DNA of 64,000 nt from Winogradskyella costae (GCF_013403865.1 NZ_JABFDK010000002.1:248001-312000), one strand, 5' to 3'; shown: positions 30,601 through 38,864, numbered from the stretch's first letter. Notes: generated by a model not told the origin, from the letters alone. Made by a program: numbers and translations.

Positions 30601-30625
30601 AGCGAATTTTACGTTGAAACGATAG
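24686..30625 (+). CDS. Giant repeat protein with T9SS type B sorting domain
   Basis: Exported protein of 1979 residues, monocistronic. Signal peptide MNRYLFLIVFGVIFFQVNA-Q. Residues 20-185 form an N-terminal beta domain common in type B giants (NDCVNAITVCGNG, SLWLEVNI, DFWVYGP). The body has 14 copies of a domain of 85-100 residues: one at about 190-280 and 13 in tandem at about 467-1734, separated by two Ig-like domains (each with ICEGED). Each copy reads roughly CDD...GF..FDLT...I, then VTYHET..DA, Y.N.....QTIYVRV, TGC, LTL.V. The C-terminus is a type B sorting domain (LYFTPNGDGNNDTWNI, IYIFDRYGKLLKQL, GWNGTFNG, LPTSDYWF). No SprF-like gene follows it, so it may share the one at 21607 or a partner elsewhere. 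Adhesive or surface-layer role inferred. Confidence 0.9.
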   Translation: MNRYLFLIVFGVIFFQVNAQEPNDCVNAITVCGNGTFSSNATGYGNDFEVNSCGGQEHNSLWLEVNIVQSGTLGFDLIPNDPDIMVDYDFWVYGPNRICSSLGSPIRCATTNPNEAGLTNNYTGINGSTTLTQSGPGANGNGYVYWLNVNVGESYFIVIDRPAGDGGFQLEWTGTANEGTGAFPSPPIVNEIDDVLQCSSTPDIAVFGLDGLKSSINSDPLNTIDFYGNLADATDDVNELPGIYANTSNPQTIYAKVKSSGTDCYSIVDFDLIVTPIPSATLAVSSTAICEGEDVTFTITGTPNATILYNIDGSATASILLDATGSAIITQSPTSDITLNLEDAQILNDAGNVVCAQGLTDSETVTVASNTTPVIVNNTPICEGEDSELEFSGDPSATITYTIDGSAAQTFDLDASGNYTLTLPSLTADAEVEIISVTNPLPPNCLLVLNITETIVVNPLPTVIDPSPLLVCNDGVNPNSAEFDLELESAAISNNDPNVSVTYYETQVLAEAGNPLTALVSPYDSTSANQTVYVRVETDLGCVDYTTLSLEVVGAPIASTVAPLQSCDANSQGFGTFDLTQAETDIIAGNTQPVEVSYYISQAEAEAGTPEISDLTVFQNTSAYNQTIHVRVDTDGTDCYNISSLNLEVFDTPMMNTLPPFEMCDDALNDGFTQFDLESQTPLLLGGTTDVTVTYHISQSDADDRLNAISGLYTNTSSTQTIYIRAENNFNTDCFEITTLTLIVNPLPIAIAPTPLQVCDDGTPDGLTQINLSLKTAEITGGNPNYSVNYYETLTEAESETNSLPTLYTNTSNGQIIIVRVENIDTGCYNFTTLELVVEQAPVANSPTALDYCDPDSDGFGLFDLTTKDNEITGGDATLTVSYHETMADADINVNPIVGLYSNIVQNAQTVYARVESSTIATDCDSIVTLQLFVNPTPQLGATSPEPLEICDDSSADGFGQFDLTSKTAEILQNLADPTLYTVTFYMNETDAEDGLNSITNTTNYTNSDDFNQVLWIRVEDNATGCFKLTTLELIVNAIPVLVQAAPLVLCDDNNPGDVIEAFTLEDAAADILNGQSGIGLTFFETQLDADTNTNPIFSPYSNTSNPQTVFVKATNNATGCTSTVTLTLRVNPIPSPTAPADLEVCDDDTDGFTNFNLEERTIDIIGGELDVAITYHETLEDANTGSNAFGSPYTNIVMNQQTIYIRATNTVRGCYDISRTLTLRVLETPQVPVTLSDYVICDSDADGSAQFDLTNKDSEIVGSQTDVSLTYHVNEADALSGNNSISTPGSFTNSSNPQTIFVRLKNDNNVCFDTGSFEISVALPPEAIQPLPLELCDDEIADEVTVFDLTVKNDEITGGEASWSVDYYETLSGAVNQIDPVNAEAYTNVSVLGAIANPQTLFAVVTDTDTGCVDMVTLTIRVMPNPTPTPSDQLPNLELCDDFNTGDGVEVFDLTENEILILNGEAGVAASYYESLDDAESGTNAIPDPTQYTNIDTSEQEIYVRVTNDVTDCYTIVDFTIKVHPLPEVVAVTDFIQCELFTDGFDNFDLTTKDEEVLNGQDASQFVVSYHDNLTDAEAGMNGLVSLYTNSSNPQQIFVTITNTITGCSISTQSFNIEVQEAAQANPNMDPIVFETCDDNMETDSDTTNDSAQFDLTTRDAEVLDGQDPLNYIVTYFATQEEADLNVNSLPTLYENSTNPQVIYARVDNNTLDGTGSDTSICYEVAELTLQVNRLPEFDLEDTYTLCLNTNGTEILEPLVIETGLSTADYSFIWTFEGTFLSETGSSLAPIEGGTYAVFITNLITGCENDDSTVVIESEPPSLTVSLMTQAFADNHVLEAVATGFGIYEYSLDGGPWQDEGVFTTVSTGEHEITARDKNGCGITTESIFVIDYPLYFTPNGDGNNDTWNIEGIGSNAIIYIFDRYGKLLKQLSPDGEGWNGTFNGNALPTSDYWFSVEYDEPSSGVRIEFRANFTLKR
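26086..29890 (+). repeat. Thirteen tandem copies of a domain-coding repeat of about 290 bp
   Basis: The repeats are clear at protein level (CDD..., FDLT, TNSSNPQTI motifs in register) but well diverged at DNA level, so they are old and not prone to simple recombination. A fourteenth, separate copy lies near 25255-25515. Confidence 0.75.
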
Positions 30626-30650
30626 TTTTAATTTAAAAGCAATTTATATA

Positions 30651-30687
30651 AAAAGCTGAATGTCTTTAAGGGATATTCAGCTTTTTT
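30651..30687 (+). terminator. Rho-independent terminator of the 1979-residue protein gene
   Basis: A 14-bp stem (30651-30664 with 30672-30685, one G-U pair), 7-base loop, T-run. It lies 26 bases after the stop. Confidence 0.9.
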
Positions 30688-30763
30688 ATTTTAAAAGAGG
30701 AGTTGTTGTTTCAACACATTAATCCAGAGATATATTATGTATTTTTGAAAAAAATAAGAATAA

Positions 30764-31393
30764 ATGTCCATCATAGAACAATTGAAATGGAGGTACGCAA
30801 CCAAAAAATTTGATGCTACTAAAACACTTTCAAAGGAAAAGTTAGATACGCTAAAGGAAGCTTTCAATTTAACGGCGTTGTCATATGGTTTACAAACTTT
30901 AAAGTTAGTCATTGTTGAAGATAAAATAGCACGGGAACGGTTAGTTGAAGTTGCTTATGGCCAACGTCAAGTTGTAGACGCTTCTCATTTATTGGTCTTA
31001 TGTATTCAAACTGAAATTGACAGTAAGGATGTTAATAATCATTTTGAAACGATAAAAGCGATACGCAACACACCAGATGCTATTCTTGAACCTTTTAAAG
31101 AACAAATGAAATCTACAATTGAAGGTATGCAAACCGACAAAAGGGTAGGTTGGGCAACACAGCAAGCTTATATTGCTTTAGGTAATTTAATAACGGTTTG
31201 TGCAGTTGAAGGTATCGATAGTTGTCCGATGGAAGGTTTTATACCTAAAGCATTAGATAAAAAATTAGAATTGGAAAAACACGGTTTAAACTCTGTATTA
31301 TTGCTGCCTGTTGGGTATAGAGCTGATGACGATATGTTTGCCGATTTTAAAAAAGTAAGACAACCTATTTCAAAAACTGTTCTAGAATTATAA
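30764..31393 (+). CDS. Nitroreductase-family NAD(P)H-dependent FMN oxidoreductase
   Basis: Cytosolic flavoprotein of 209 residues, the usual length for the NfsB/NfnB-like group. Such enzymes reduce nitro compounds, quinones or flavins with NAD(P)H; the physiological substrate is unknown. Family signatures are the N-terminal FMN-phosphate-binding RYATKKFD at residues 10-17, ALSYGLQTLKLVIVED near 38-53, the central WATQQAYIALGNLI, CPMEGF near 153 and the late LLLPVGYRADDD near 184. It is preceded by a terminator and followed 79 bases later by the aminotransferase gene; no functional link between the two is evident. Confidence 0.93.
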   Translation: MSIIEQLKWRYATKKFDATKTLSKEKLDTLKEAFNLTALSYGLQTLKLVIVEDKIARERLVEVAYGQRQVVDASHLLVLCIQTEIDSKDVNNHFETIKAIRNTPDAILEPFKEQMKSTIEGMQTDKRVGWATQQAYIALGNLITVCAVEGIDSCPMEGFIPKALDKKLELEKHGLNSVLLLPVGYRADDDMFADFKKVRQPISKTVLEL

Positions 31394-31472
31394 TAGTTTT
31401 CACTGTAAGAAATATGTAAAATGATATCTTTGTTTTTCGACTGAAAAAACATAATAAAAATCAAAATTCACT

Positions 31473-32666
31473 ATGCCAGGATTCGAGTTATTTAGCGATT
31501 TAGAACGCAAAGAAGTTAATGATGTTTTAGATAACGGAGTATTAATGCGCTATGGTTTTGATGGCATGCGAAAAGGCCATTGGAAAGCTAAAGAATTGGA
31601 AGCCGAATTGGCAACCACGTTTCAATCTAAGCACGTTCAACTCGTTTCTAGCGGAACAGCGGCAGTGTCCGTAGCCTTAGCCTCTGCAGGAGTTGGGGCA
31701 GGAGATGAAGTGATTATGCCAACGTTTACCTTTGTAGCAAGTTTTGAGGCTATTATTATGTTGGGAGCTATTCCTATTTTGGTTGATATCGATGATACCT
31801 TAACATTAGATCCTAAAGCTGTAGAAGCAGCAATAACTCCAAAGACAAAAGCCGTTATGGTCGTACAAATGTGCGGAAGTATGGGTAATATGGATGCTTT
31901 GCAAGACATTTGTAATGCGCATAATTTATTGTTTATAGAAGATGCCTGCCAAGCCATTGGTGGAAGCTATAAAGGAAAACCTTTGGGAAGCATTGCTGAC
32001 CTAGGTTGTTTTTCATTCGATTTTGTAAAGACAATTACTTGTGGTGAAGGTGGAGCCGTAGTTACAAATAATAAAGAGTACTATATAAATGCTGACCATT
32101 ATAGCGATCATGGTCACGATCATATCGGAAACGATAGAGGTGCAGAAACGCATCCGTTTTTAGGTTATAATTTTAGAATTTCAGAATTACATGCGGCTGT
32201 TGGCTTAGCACAAGTTAGACGTCTACCAGAGTTTATAGCCATTCAAAAACGTAATTATACCATTTTAAGAAATGCATTAGCAGATATACCAGGTGTAACA
32301 TTTAGAACTGTTCCTGATGGAGGAGAAGAAAGTTATGCATTCTTGAACTTCTTTTTACCAGATGCTGAATCTTCACAAAAAGTGATTGAAGCTTTTAAAG
32401 TAGGTGGAGTAGATGCATGTTGGAATTACTACCAAAACAATTGGCACTACATTAAAGAATGGAATCATTTAAAAGATCAGAAATCTTTATTTCCAATTTC
32501 AAAAGAAGTCAGAGAAGGTTTAGAATATCTTCAAACAAAAACCTTTGAACAATCAGATCATTATATTGCTCGTAATATATCGTGTTTAATTAAATTGTCT
32601 TGGACGGAAGATGAAGTTAAAAAACGTGCTGAAATGATGGCAACACTTATAAAAGCGCATATTTAA
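31473..32666 (+). CDS. kdnA: DegT/DnrJ/EryC1/StrS-family PLP aminotransferase, KdnA-like
   Basis: PLP-dependent sugar aminotransferase of 397 residues. The family fold is clear: SSGTAAVSVAL near 60 (phosphate binding), ED in FIEDACQAIGG near 161, and the Schiff-base Lys in FSFDFVKTITCGEGG near 190. The opening MPGFELF, the segment SDHGHDHIGNDRGAE near 211-225 and the C-terminal LIKLSWTEDE are features I associate with KdnA, which makes 8-amino-3,8-dideoxy-manno-octulosonate (Kdo8N) for lipopolysaccharide in Shewanella. The partner dehydrogenase KdnB is not in the window. The aminotransferase family is certain; the KdnA subgroup comes from recall and is about 60 percent likely. It would act in the cytosol on a lipopolysaccharide sugar precursor. 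Confidence 0.85.
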   Translation: MPGFELFSDLERKEVNDVLDNGVLMRYGFDGMRKGHWKAKELEAELATTFQSKHVQLVSSGTAAVSVALASAGVGAGDEVIMPTFTFVASFEAIIMLGAIPILVDIDDTLTLDPKAVEAAITPKTKAVMVVQMCGSMGNMDALQDICNAHNLLFIEDACQAIGGSYKGKPLGSIADLGCFSFDFVKTITCGEGGAVVTNNKEYYINADHYSDHGHDHIGNDRGAETHPFLGYNFRISELHAAVGLAQVRRLPEFIAIQKRNYTILRNALADIPGVTFRTVPDGGEESYAFLNFFLPDAESSQKVIEAFKVGGVDACWNYYQNNWHYIKEWNHLKDQKSLFPISKEVREGLEYLQTKTFEQSDHYIARNISCLIKLSWTEDEVKKRAEMMATLIKAHI

Positions 32667-32845
32667 ATTTAAACATATTTTATTTCATTTCTATTTCTAT
32701 GTGAGAAACTCTAACTTTAGATTTTCTTACACCCAAACATCTATTTTTTTAGATTAAAAATAGTCATCCACAAAAGCAGTGCAATAAGAGTTGTGTAGTT
32801 AATTATTGAAAATTATGATGCTTTTATAATACATGTAACAGTTTA

Positions 32846-32890
32846 TGTTACAATAGTTGTAATGGTAATTGCTTAATTTCCATATCATTG
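32846..32890 (+). promoter_or_regulatory. AraC-type operator and promoter A, upstream of the hybrid sensor pair
   Basis: Half-site TGTTACAATAGTTGTA at 32846-32861 shares its first 12 bases exactly with a half-site at 39009. A -7-like TATCATTG (one mismatch) starts at 32883, exactly 37 bases after the half-site start, as at the two other sites. A second partial unit TGTAACA lies at 32834. The distal half-site expected 21 bases upstream (32825) is weak. This suggests autoregulation of the sensor genes. No terminator was seen in 32667-32921. Confidence 0.6.
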
Positions 32891-32921
32891 TAGATATTTA
32901 AATACTAAGTTTTTTAAAAGT

Positions 32922-35861
32922 ATGAAATATCTCAGATTCCTTTTAGTGTTCTTATTTAGTCATTATTCTTTTGCGCAAAAAGACCTTATGGTTAATGCGC
33001 TATCAGAAAGAGACTCTATTAGCTACATCAATTTAAAACAGCAATTTGCCAAGTACATTAATCCGAATCCAGATAGTTCCTTACTATATATATCAAAAAT
33101 AAAGCAGTTTAGTTTAGAGAGAAATTATACTACCGGAATTGTTGAAGCCTCTTATTTTAAAGCCAATTATTTCAGAAGAATTCAGCAGTTAGATTCCGCT
33201 GTTTTCTATTTTGAAGAAGCGTCAAAATTGGCTAAAACATATAAATACCTTCGTGGAATTACGCTATCTCAGAATGGCTTATGCCGTATTTATTATTTTT
33301 TAGGACAAACAGAAAATGCTATAAATGCCTGTTCAGAATGTTTAGAGGTTGCCATAGAAATGAATGATTTACCAATTATTACAGATACATATACTGCCTT
33401 TGGGAATGTTTATAGTAGGCAGAATAATATGAAAATGGCCATTCATTATTATTTAAAAGCCGACTCTATTCATAGTGAAACTCCACAGCGACCAGATATC
33501 ATTGCAGCGACGTATCAAAGTTTAGGAAGGATATATGAAGAATTAAAAGACTACGATACTGCTATTAAATATTTTAATAAAGCCAATGATGAATTTAAAA
33601 AGATTCCTGCAGATGTAATCTTTTATCTAAACACCACAGATCTACATTTGGGATCGGCTTATTATCACAAAGGAAACCTAGAATTGGCAGATAGTTTATT
33701 ACAAAAGACTTATACGTATTTTAAACAGATAAAAGAAGAAGGTTCTGTGGCTCGAATTAGCACGTATTTGGGATTAATTCGATTAAAACAAGATGATTTA
33801 GACCAAGCAGAACAGTATTTAAAAGAAGGTTTTCAGTTACATAAAGATAAACTTTATAGCTATGAAACAGCTCTTGCTGCTCATGAACTTGGTAAACTCT
33901 ACATTAGGAAAAATGAGCCAGAACAGGCTATTTATTACTTTAATCAATTACTGTTAAATTATAATGATGACGACAATACGTTATTACAACAAGAAACGTC
34001 AAAAAGTCTCTCTGAAGCGTATGCCTTAAATAAGGATTATACAAAAGCTTACGAGACTTTAGAACGGACTTATAACCTTAAAGATTCATTAAATAATATT
34101 CATACGCTTGCCTCTATTAGAGAAATTGATACCAAATATCAAACTGAAAAAAAAGAACAAGAAATTACCTTATTAAAATCTCAAAACGAAACAGAAGAAC
34201 AACAAAATAAGAATCAAAGAAATTTACTTTTAAGTGGACTAGGTATTGTTTCTATTGCAGGATTATTTCTTTATGTGCTCTATTGTAATCGTAAAAAAAC
34301 CAATATCAAATTAAAAGAAATCGATGCACTCAAATCTAATTTCTTTACTAATATTTCGCATGAGTTTCGTACTCCGTTAACATTAATAGCGATTCCTATT
34401 GACGATATGATTTCTGACGAAACGATATCAGATAAAAAACGTAACCAGTTTAGGGTTGCCAAGCAAAATTCAGAACGTCTTTTAGAACTGGTCAATCAAT
34501 TATTAGATTTATCAAAAATCGATGAAGGCCATTTAAAGTTACATATTCAAATGGGTAATGTATTGCAACTTATTTCGGCTTTAAGTGAATCTTTTTCTTA
34601 TTATGCAAAACAGAAAAATATTGAGTATAAAATTGATGTAGAACATAGCCTAGAAGCAGTATGGTATGATAAAGATGCAGTTGAGAAAATAACCATTAAT
34701 TTGTTGTCTAATGCTTTAAAATACGCACCAGAGAATGGAACCGTTTCTTGTAAGGCCTATGTGGAAAATAATAGATTATTCCTAACGATTAAGAACTCTG
34801 GAAAAGGGTTAACACCATACGAATTAAAAAATATTTTTGAGCGTTTTTATCAAACCAACGAACAAAATCAAGGTTCAGGAATCGGATTATCTTTAGTTAA
34901 AGAATTGGTTGAGTTACATAATGGAACCATTAATGTACAAAGTATTCCAAATGAAGAAACCTCCTTTAGTCTTAGTATCTCAATTGATAAAAACAGCTTT
35001 AAAAAAGATATAATATTAGTGACATCAAATAATGAAGTTGAAAACACCATACCGTCGTACATTAGTCCTTCCATTGAAGAAGATGACGAATTTGAAGATA
35101 GTGATTTACCCATTTTATTAATTGTAGAAGACAATGACGACCTACGTAATTTACTAAAACAATCCTTTGAAAATAATTACAACGTTATTACAGCTCCTAA
35201 CGGAAAAATAGGTGTCGAGTTAGCTTTAGAACATATTCCAGACCTTATTATTTCGGATATTATGATGCCAGAAAAAGATGGGATCACATTAACTGAAGAC
35301 TTAAAAACCGATGAGCGTTCTGCACATATTCCAATTATACTATTGACGGCAAAAGCAGAAGCCGAAAGTCAATATAAAGGTATTGGTATTGGTGCTGACG
35401 ATTATATCACCAAACCTTTTGATAAGAAATTACTAGCCCTTAAAGTTGAAAAACTAATTGAATCTAGGCGGCAATTGCAATTACGTTACAGTCAAGAATT
35501 AATATTACTACCAAAAGACATTGCCATTACCAATTTAGACGAAAAGTTTCTTGAAAAAGTACAAGTTACTTTAGATAAAAGTCTTGTTGATCCGTCTTTT
35601 AATGTCACAGAGTTTTCAGATGCCGTTGGTATGAGTCGTATGCAACTACATCGTAAAATAAAAGCCTTAACGGGTCTTTCGGCATCGGAGTTTATTCGTT
35701 CGCAACGACTAAAATTAGCTACGGAATTTTTAAAAACTTCTGATATTAATATGTCACAAGTTGGGTATTCTGTGGGTTTTAATGACCATTCTTATTTTGC
35801 AAAGTGCTTTAAAGAAGTTTACGATTGCAGTCCTACAGATTATGCTAATAAACATTCCTAG
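32922..35861 (+). CDS. Hybrid sensor: periplasmic TPR, histidine kinase, receiver, AraC-type HTH (copy 1)
   Basis: One-protein two-component system of 979 residues. Signal or anchor segment to about 20 (HYSFAQ); TPR repeats at about 50-400; a short coiled coil; transmembrane helix LLLSGLGIVSIAGLFLYVLY at about 428-448. The kinase has H-box NISHEFRTPLTL near 476, N-box INLLSNALKYAPENG near 600 and GSGIGLSLVKELV near 650. The receiver (about 725-840) has Asp in DLIISDIMMPEKDG near 785 and Lys in YITKPFD. A C-terminal AraC domain spans about 880-979 (FSDAVGMSRMQLHRKIKALTG, VGYSVGFNDHSYFAKCFKE). Its sensor part is TPR, not the beta-propeller of polysaccharide-utilisation sensors. A near-identical architecture follows 68 bases downstream. 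Likely target: the adjacent fibre cluster. Confidence 0.93.
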   Translation: MKYLRFLLVFLFSHYSFAQKDLMVNALSERDSISYINLKQQFAKYINPNPDSSLLYISKIKQFSLERNYTTGIVEASYFKANYFRRIQQLDSAVFYFEEASKLAKTYKYLRGITLSQNGLCRIYYFLGQTENAINACSECLEVAIEMNDLPIITDTYTAFGNVYSRQNNMKMAIHYYLKADSIHSETPQRPDIIAATYQSLGRIYEELKDYDTAIKYFNKANDEFKKIPADVIFYLNTTDLHLGSAYYHKGNLELADSLLQKTYTYFKQIKEEGSVARISTYLGLIRLKQDDLDQAEQYLKEGFQLHKDKLYSYETALAAHELGKLYIRKNEPEQAIYYFNQLLLNYNDDDNTLLQQETSKSLSEAYALNKDYTKAYETLERTYNLKDSLNNIHTLASIREIDTKYQTEKKEQEITLLKSQNETEEQQNKNQRNLLLSGLGIVSIAGLFLYVLYCNRKKTNIKLKEIDALKSNFFTNISHEFRTPLTLIAIPIDDMISDETISDKKRNQFRVAKQNSERLLELVNQLLDLSKIDEGHLKLHIQMGNVLQLISALSESFSYYAKQKNIEYKIDVEHSLEAVWYDKDAVEKITINLLSNALKYAPENGTVSCKAYVENNRLFLTIKNSGKGLTPYELKNIFERFYQTNEQNQGSGIGLSLVKELVELHNGTINVQSIPNEETSFSLSISIDKNSFKKDIILVTSNNEVENTIPSYISPSIEEDDEFEDSDLPILLIVEDNDDLRNLLKQSFENNYNVITAPNGKIGVELALEHIPDLIISDIMMPEKDGITLTEDLKTDERSAHIPIILLTAKAEAESQYKGIGIGADDYITKPFDKKLLALKVEKLIESRRQLQLRYSQELILLPKDIAITNLDEKFLEKVQVTLDKSLVDPSFNVTEFSDAVGMSRMQLHRKIKALTGLSASEFIRSQRLKLATEFLKTSDINMSQVGYSVGFNDHSYFAKCFKEVYDCSPTDYANKHS

Positions 35862-35929
35862 TTTAAAAAAATATTGCTGATAGATTGATATTGAGAATAT
35901 TGACTTATATTTAATACCAATTGATAATT

Positions 35930-38791
35930 ATGAACTTAAAGTACATTGTAATTTTCTTCATAATGCCATTGCTCTGTGTTGGGCAGAGTGAAAAGAAAAT
36001 AGATGCTTTAAAAAAATACATAAGGACTTCCAAAACGTTTTCTGAAGAAGGTCAAATTGATAGTTCTTATCATTACGCTAAAATGAGTTATACTTTAGCG
36101 AAACAACTTCAAGCCGATACTTTACAATTACAAATCGTAGGTACCTTGAGCTACTATGAACCCGATTTAGACAAAGCATTGGTGTTTTTATCAGAATCGG
36201 AACCCATTGCTATAAAGCACAAACAATGGAAATATTTAGAGGGTATCTATAATGTAAGAGGCAGCCTGTTTTATCATAGAACTAAAGATGAACGCGCGCT
36301 AGTTCATTTTCTAAAATTAGACTCACTTTTAGAAAAGAGAAATGATGACATCTTTTTGGCAGCTATGAATAAAGTGAATATTATTAATATCCTATATGAT
36401 TCGCGAACTGCAAATGATACTAGTTTTTTTGCTCAGATGAATAAAAATATCAAAGACGGACTTCATCTGGTTAATGAGGGTTTGAAGATTAGCAAGGACA
36501 GTCTTAAATTCTATAATGCGTATTATCTTAATGTCCCAGCTGCTATTCTGTATGAAAAAAAGGCCTATATCCATGTTCAACGAAAAGAACCTAAAAAGGC
36601 CATTGCTAATTATCAAAAGGCACTTTTAAATACAGGATATGTCGATTCTAAATTTACGGATAACCCACTTAGAAAATCTTTAATCTATAATGGACTAGCA
36701 AATCTATATGATAGAGAAAATCAAAACGATTCGGCCTTACACTATTATAAGAAGGAGTTAGTAGCTATTTTTAAAACTACAGATACATTAATGCAAGCCA
36801 TATCTAATTATAAAATTGCAGAGTTTTATAATAATAACAACGATCCCAAACTAGCATTAATTCACCTAAACACCTCTCAGGCATTAATGGAGAGCGCTTA
36901 TTTTATTCGTGAAGAACATCTATATAAGATACAAGAAATTCTGGCTAGTGTTTATTCTAATCATGGCGACTACAAAAAAGCTTTTGAAGCTTCAGAAAAG
37001 GCTAGGAATTATCTTATTAAAATTCAGACTGCGTTTAATAAAGAAAATGTGTCTGAGCTTGAAACCAAATATCAGACGGAAAAGAAGGAACAAGAAATAG
37101 CCCTGTTAAAATCTCAAAAAGAGATTGAAGAACAACACAATAAGAATCAAAAAAATATGTTTTTGGGAGGTATGAGTGTCCTTTCTATTGCGGGTTTGTT
37201 TCTGTTTTTTCTCTATCGAAATCGTCAACAAACAAATACTAAATTAAAAGAGTTAGATGTTTTAAAATCAAACTTCTTTACCAATATTTCACATGAGTTT
37301 CGTACACCGTTAACCTTAATATCTAATCCTATAGAGGATATATTGTCTGATGAAACAATTTCAGACAAAAAACGTCAACAATTTACAGTGGCAAAACAAA
37401 ATTCTGAACGTCTTTTAGAACTTGTCAATCAATTATTGGATCTATCAAAAATTGATGAAGGCCATTTAAAATTACAATTACAACGCGGTAATGTACTTCA
37501 GTTTATTTCGGGTTTAAGTGAATCCTTTTCTTATGCTGCTAAACAAAAGAATATAACATATACAATTGCTATCGCACAAGCTGAAGAAGCTGTTTGGTTT
37601 GATAAAGACGTCATAGAAAAAATAACCATTAATTTATTGTCTAATGCTTTAAAATATACAACTACTAACGGTACAATTTTATGTAAAGCTTATATTGAAA
37701 ATCATGATCTATTACTGAATGTTACCAATTCAGGTAGAGGTCTAACACCTTTTGAACTCAACAATATTTTTGAACGTTTTTACCAAACCAATGCACAAAA
37801 TCATGGTTCCGGAATCGGTTTAGCTTTGGTAAAAGAACTTGTAGCCTTGCACCATGGTAAAATTGAAGTTAAGAGTGAAGTAGATAAAGAAACGTCCTTT
37901 GAAGTTCGTCTTTCTGTAGATAGAAAAAGCTTTAAAAATAATGTTATTATAGTAGCGTCTAATGCCAAGGTTGAAACAGAAATACCAGTTTACCTCAATC
38001 CAACAAATGAAGATAAAGACGCTATTATGGATAGTGACTTGCCTATCTTATTAATTGTTGAAGATAATGATGACTTAAGACATTTACTGATTCAAATTTT
38101 TGAAGAAGACTACAATATTATATGGGCTTCAAATGGAAAAATCGGAGTAGATTTAGCTTTAGAGCAGATACCAGATCTTATTATTTCTGATGTTATGATG
38201 CCAGAAAAAGATGGTGTTTCACTAACTGAAGATTTAAAAAATGATGAACGGACAGCCCACATTCCTATTATATTACTCACAGCTAAAGCAGGAGTCGAAA
38301 GTAAATTTAAAGGCATAGATAGTGGTGCAGATGATTATATTACCAAACCATTTAATAAAAAATTATTAGTACTTAAGGTTGAAAAATTAATTGAATCTAG
38401 ACGACAATTACAATTACGCTATAGCCAAGAATTGGTGTTATTACCTAAAGACATTGCCATTACCAATCTAGATGAAAAATTTCTTAAAAAAGTAGAAACT
38501 GTTTTAGAGAAGCACCTTATTGAACCATCATTTAATGTTACAGATTTTTCAGATGGCGTTGGAATGAGCCGCATGCAGCTACATAGAAAATTAAAAGCTT
38601 TAACCGGACTTACAGCCTCCGAATTTATTCGTTCGCAACGTCTAAAACTTGCGGCCAAATTATTAAAGACGTCTGAGATTAATGTATCTCAAGTAGGCTA
38701 TTCTGTAGGTTTTAATGACCATTCTTATTTTACAAAATGCTTTAAAGAAACTTATAACTGCACACCATCTGAGTTTGCAAAACGTAGTTAA
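35930..38791 (+). CDS. Hybrid sensor: periplasmic TPR, histidine kinase, receiver, AraC-type HTH (copy 2)
   Basis: Protein of 953 residues, paralogue of the gene before it. The cytoplasmic half is highly similar (NISHEFRTPLTL, LLDLSKIDEGHLKLQLQRGN, LLIVEDNDDLRHLL, DLIISDVMMPEKDG, VGYSVGFNDHSYFTKCFKE), while the TPR ectodomain (about residues 25-390) is much more diverged, as expected if the two copies sense different ligands but act on the same DNA sites. All phosphotransfer residues are intact: H-box His, receiver Asp and Lys. I start at ATG 35930 (MNLKYIVIFFIMPLLCVGQ); the longer frame from TTG 35921 adds only three residues. No separate promoter was seen in the 68-base gap, so it is probably co-transcribed with copy 1. 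Confidence 0.93.
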   Translation: MNLKYIVIFFIMPLLCVGQSEKKIDALKKYIRTSKTFSEEGQIDSSYHYAKMSYTLAKQLQADTLQLQIVGTLSYYEPDLDKALVFLSESEPIAIKHKQWKYLEGIYNVRGSLFYHRTKDERALVHFLKLDSLLEKRNDDIFLAAMNKVNIINILYDSRTANDTSFFAQMNKNIKDGLHLVNEGLKISKDSLKFYNAYYLNVPAAILYEKKAYIHVQRKEPKKAIANYQKALLNTGYVDSKFTDNPLRKSLIYNGLANLYDRENQNDSALHYYKKELVAIFKTTDTLMQAISNYKIAEFYNNNNDPKLALIHLNTSQALMESAYFIREEHLYKIQEILASVYSNHGDYKKAFEASEKARNYLIKIQTAFNKENVSELETKYQTEKKEQEIALLKSQKEIEEQHNKNQKNMFLGGMSVLSIAGLFLFFLYRNRQQTNTKLKELDVLKSNFFTNISHEFRTPLTLISNPIEDILSDETISDKKRQQFTVAKQNSERLLELVNQLLDLSKIDEGHLKLQLQRGNVLQFISGLSESFSYAAKQKNITYTIAIAQAEEAVWFDKDVIEKITINLLSNALKYTTTNGTILCKAYIENHDLLLNVTNSGRGLTPFELNNIFERFYQTNAQNHGSGIGLALVKELVALHHGKIEVKSEVDKETSFEVRLSVDRKSFKNNVIIVASNAKVETEIPVYLNPTNEDKDAIMDSDLPILLIVEDNDDLRHLLIQIFEEDYNIIWASNGKIGVDLALEQIPDLIISDVMMPEKDGVSLTEDLKNDERTAHIPIILLTAKAGVESKFKGIDSGADDYITKPFNKKLLVLKVEKLIESRRQLQLRYSQELVLLPKDIAITNLDEKFLKKVETVLEKHLIEPSFNVTDFSDGVGMSRMQLHRKLKALTGLTASEFIRSQRLKLAAKLLKTSEINVSQVGYSVGFNDHSYFTKCFKETYNCTPSEFAKRS

Positions 38792-38864
38792 TTCTAACGT
38801 CACCTTAATCCATTTGAAGTCCTAACTTTTCATTTCATAAAATTACAGTATTCATTTCCATGAT

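Noticed and set aside
13000-31000. Many antisense frames of 60-130 codons opposite the giant adhesin genes
   Set aside because: They are shadows caused by the low-stop, Thr/Asp-rich composition of the real genes; none has a signal, domain or start context.
32922-38791. Polysaccharide-utilisation locus regulator
   Set aside because: No SusC/SusD pair or glycoside hydrolase is nearby, and the sensor domain is TPR rather than the beta-propeller usual for that role.
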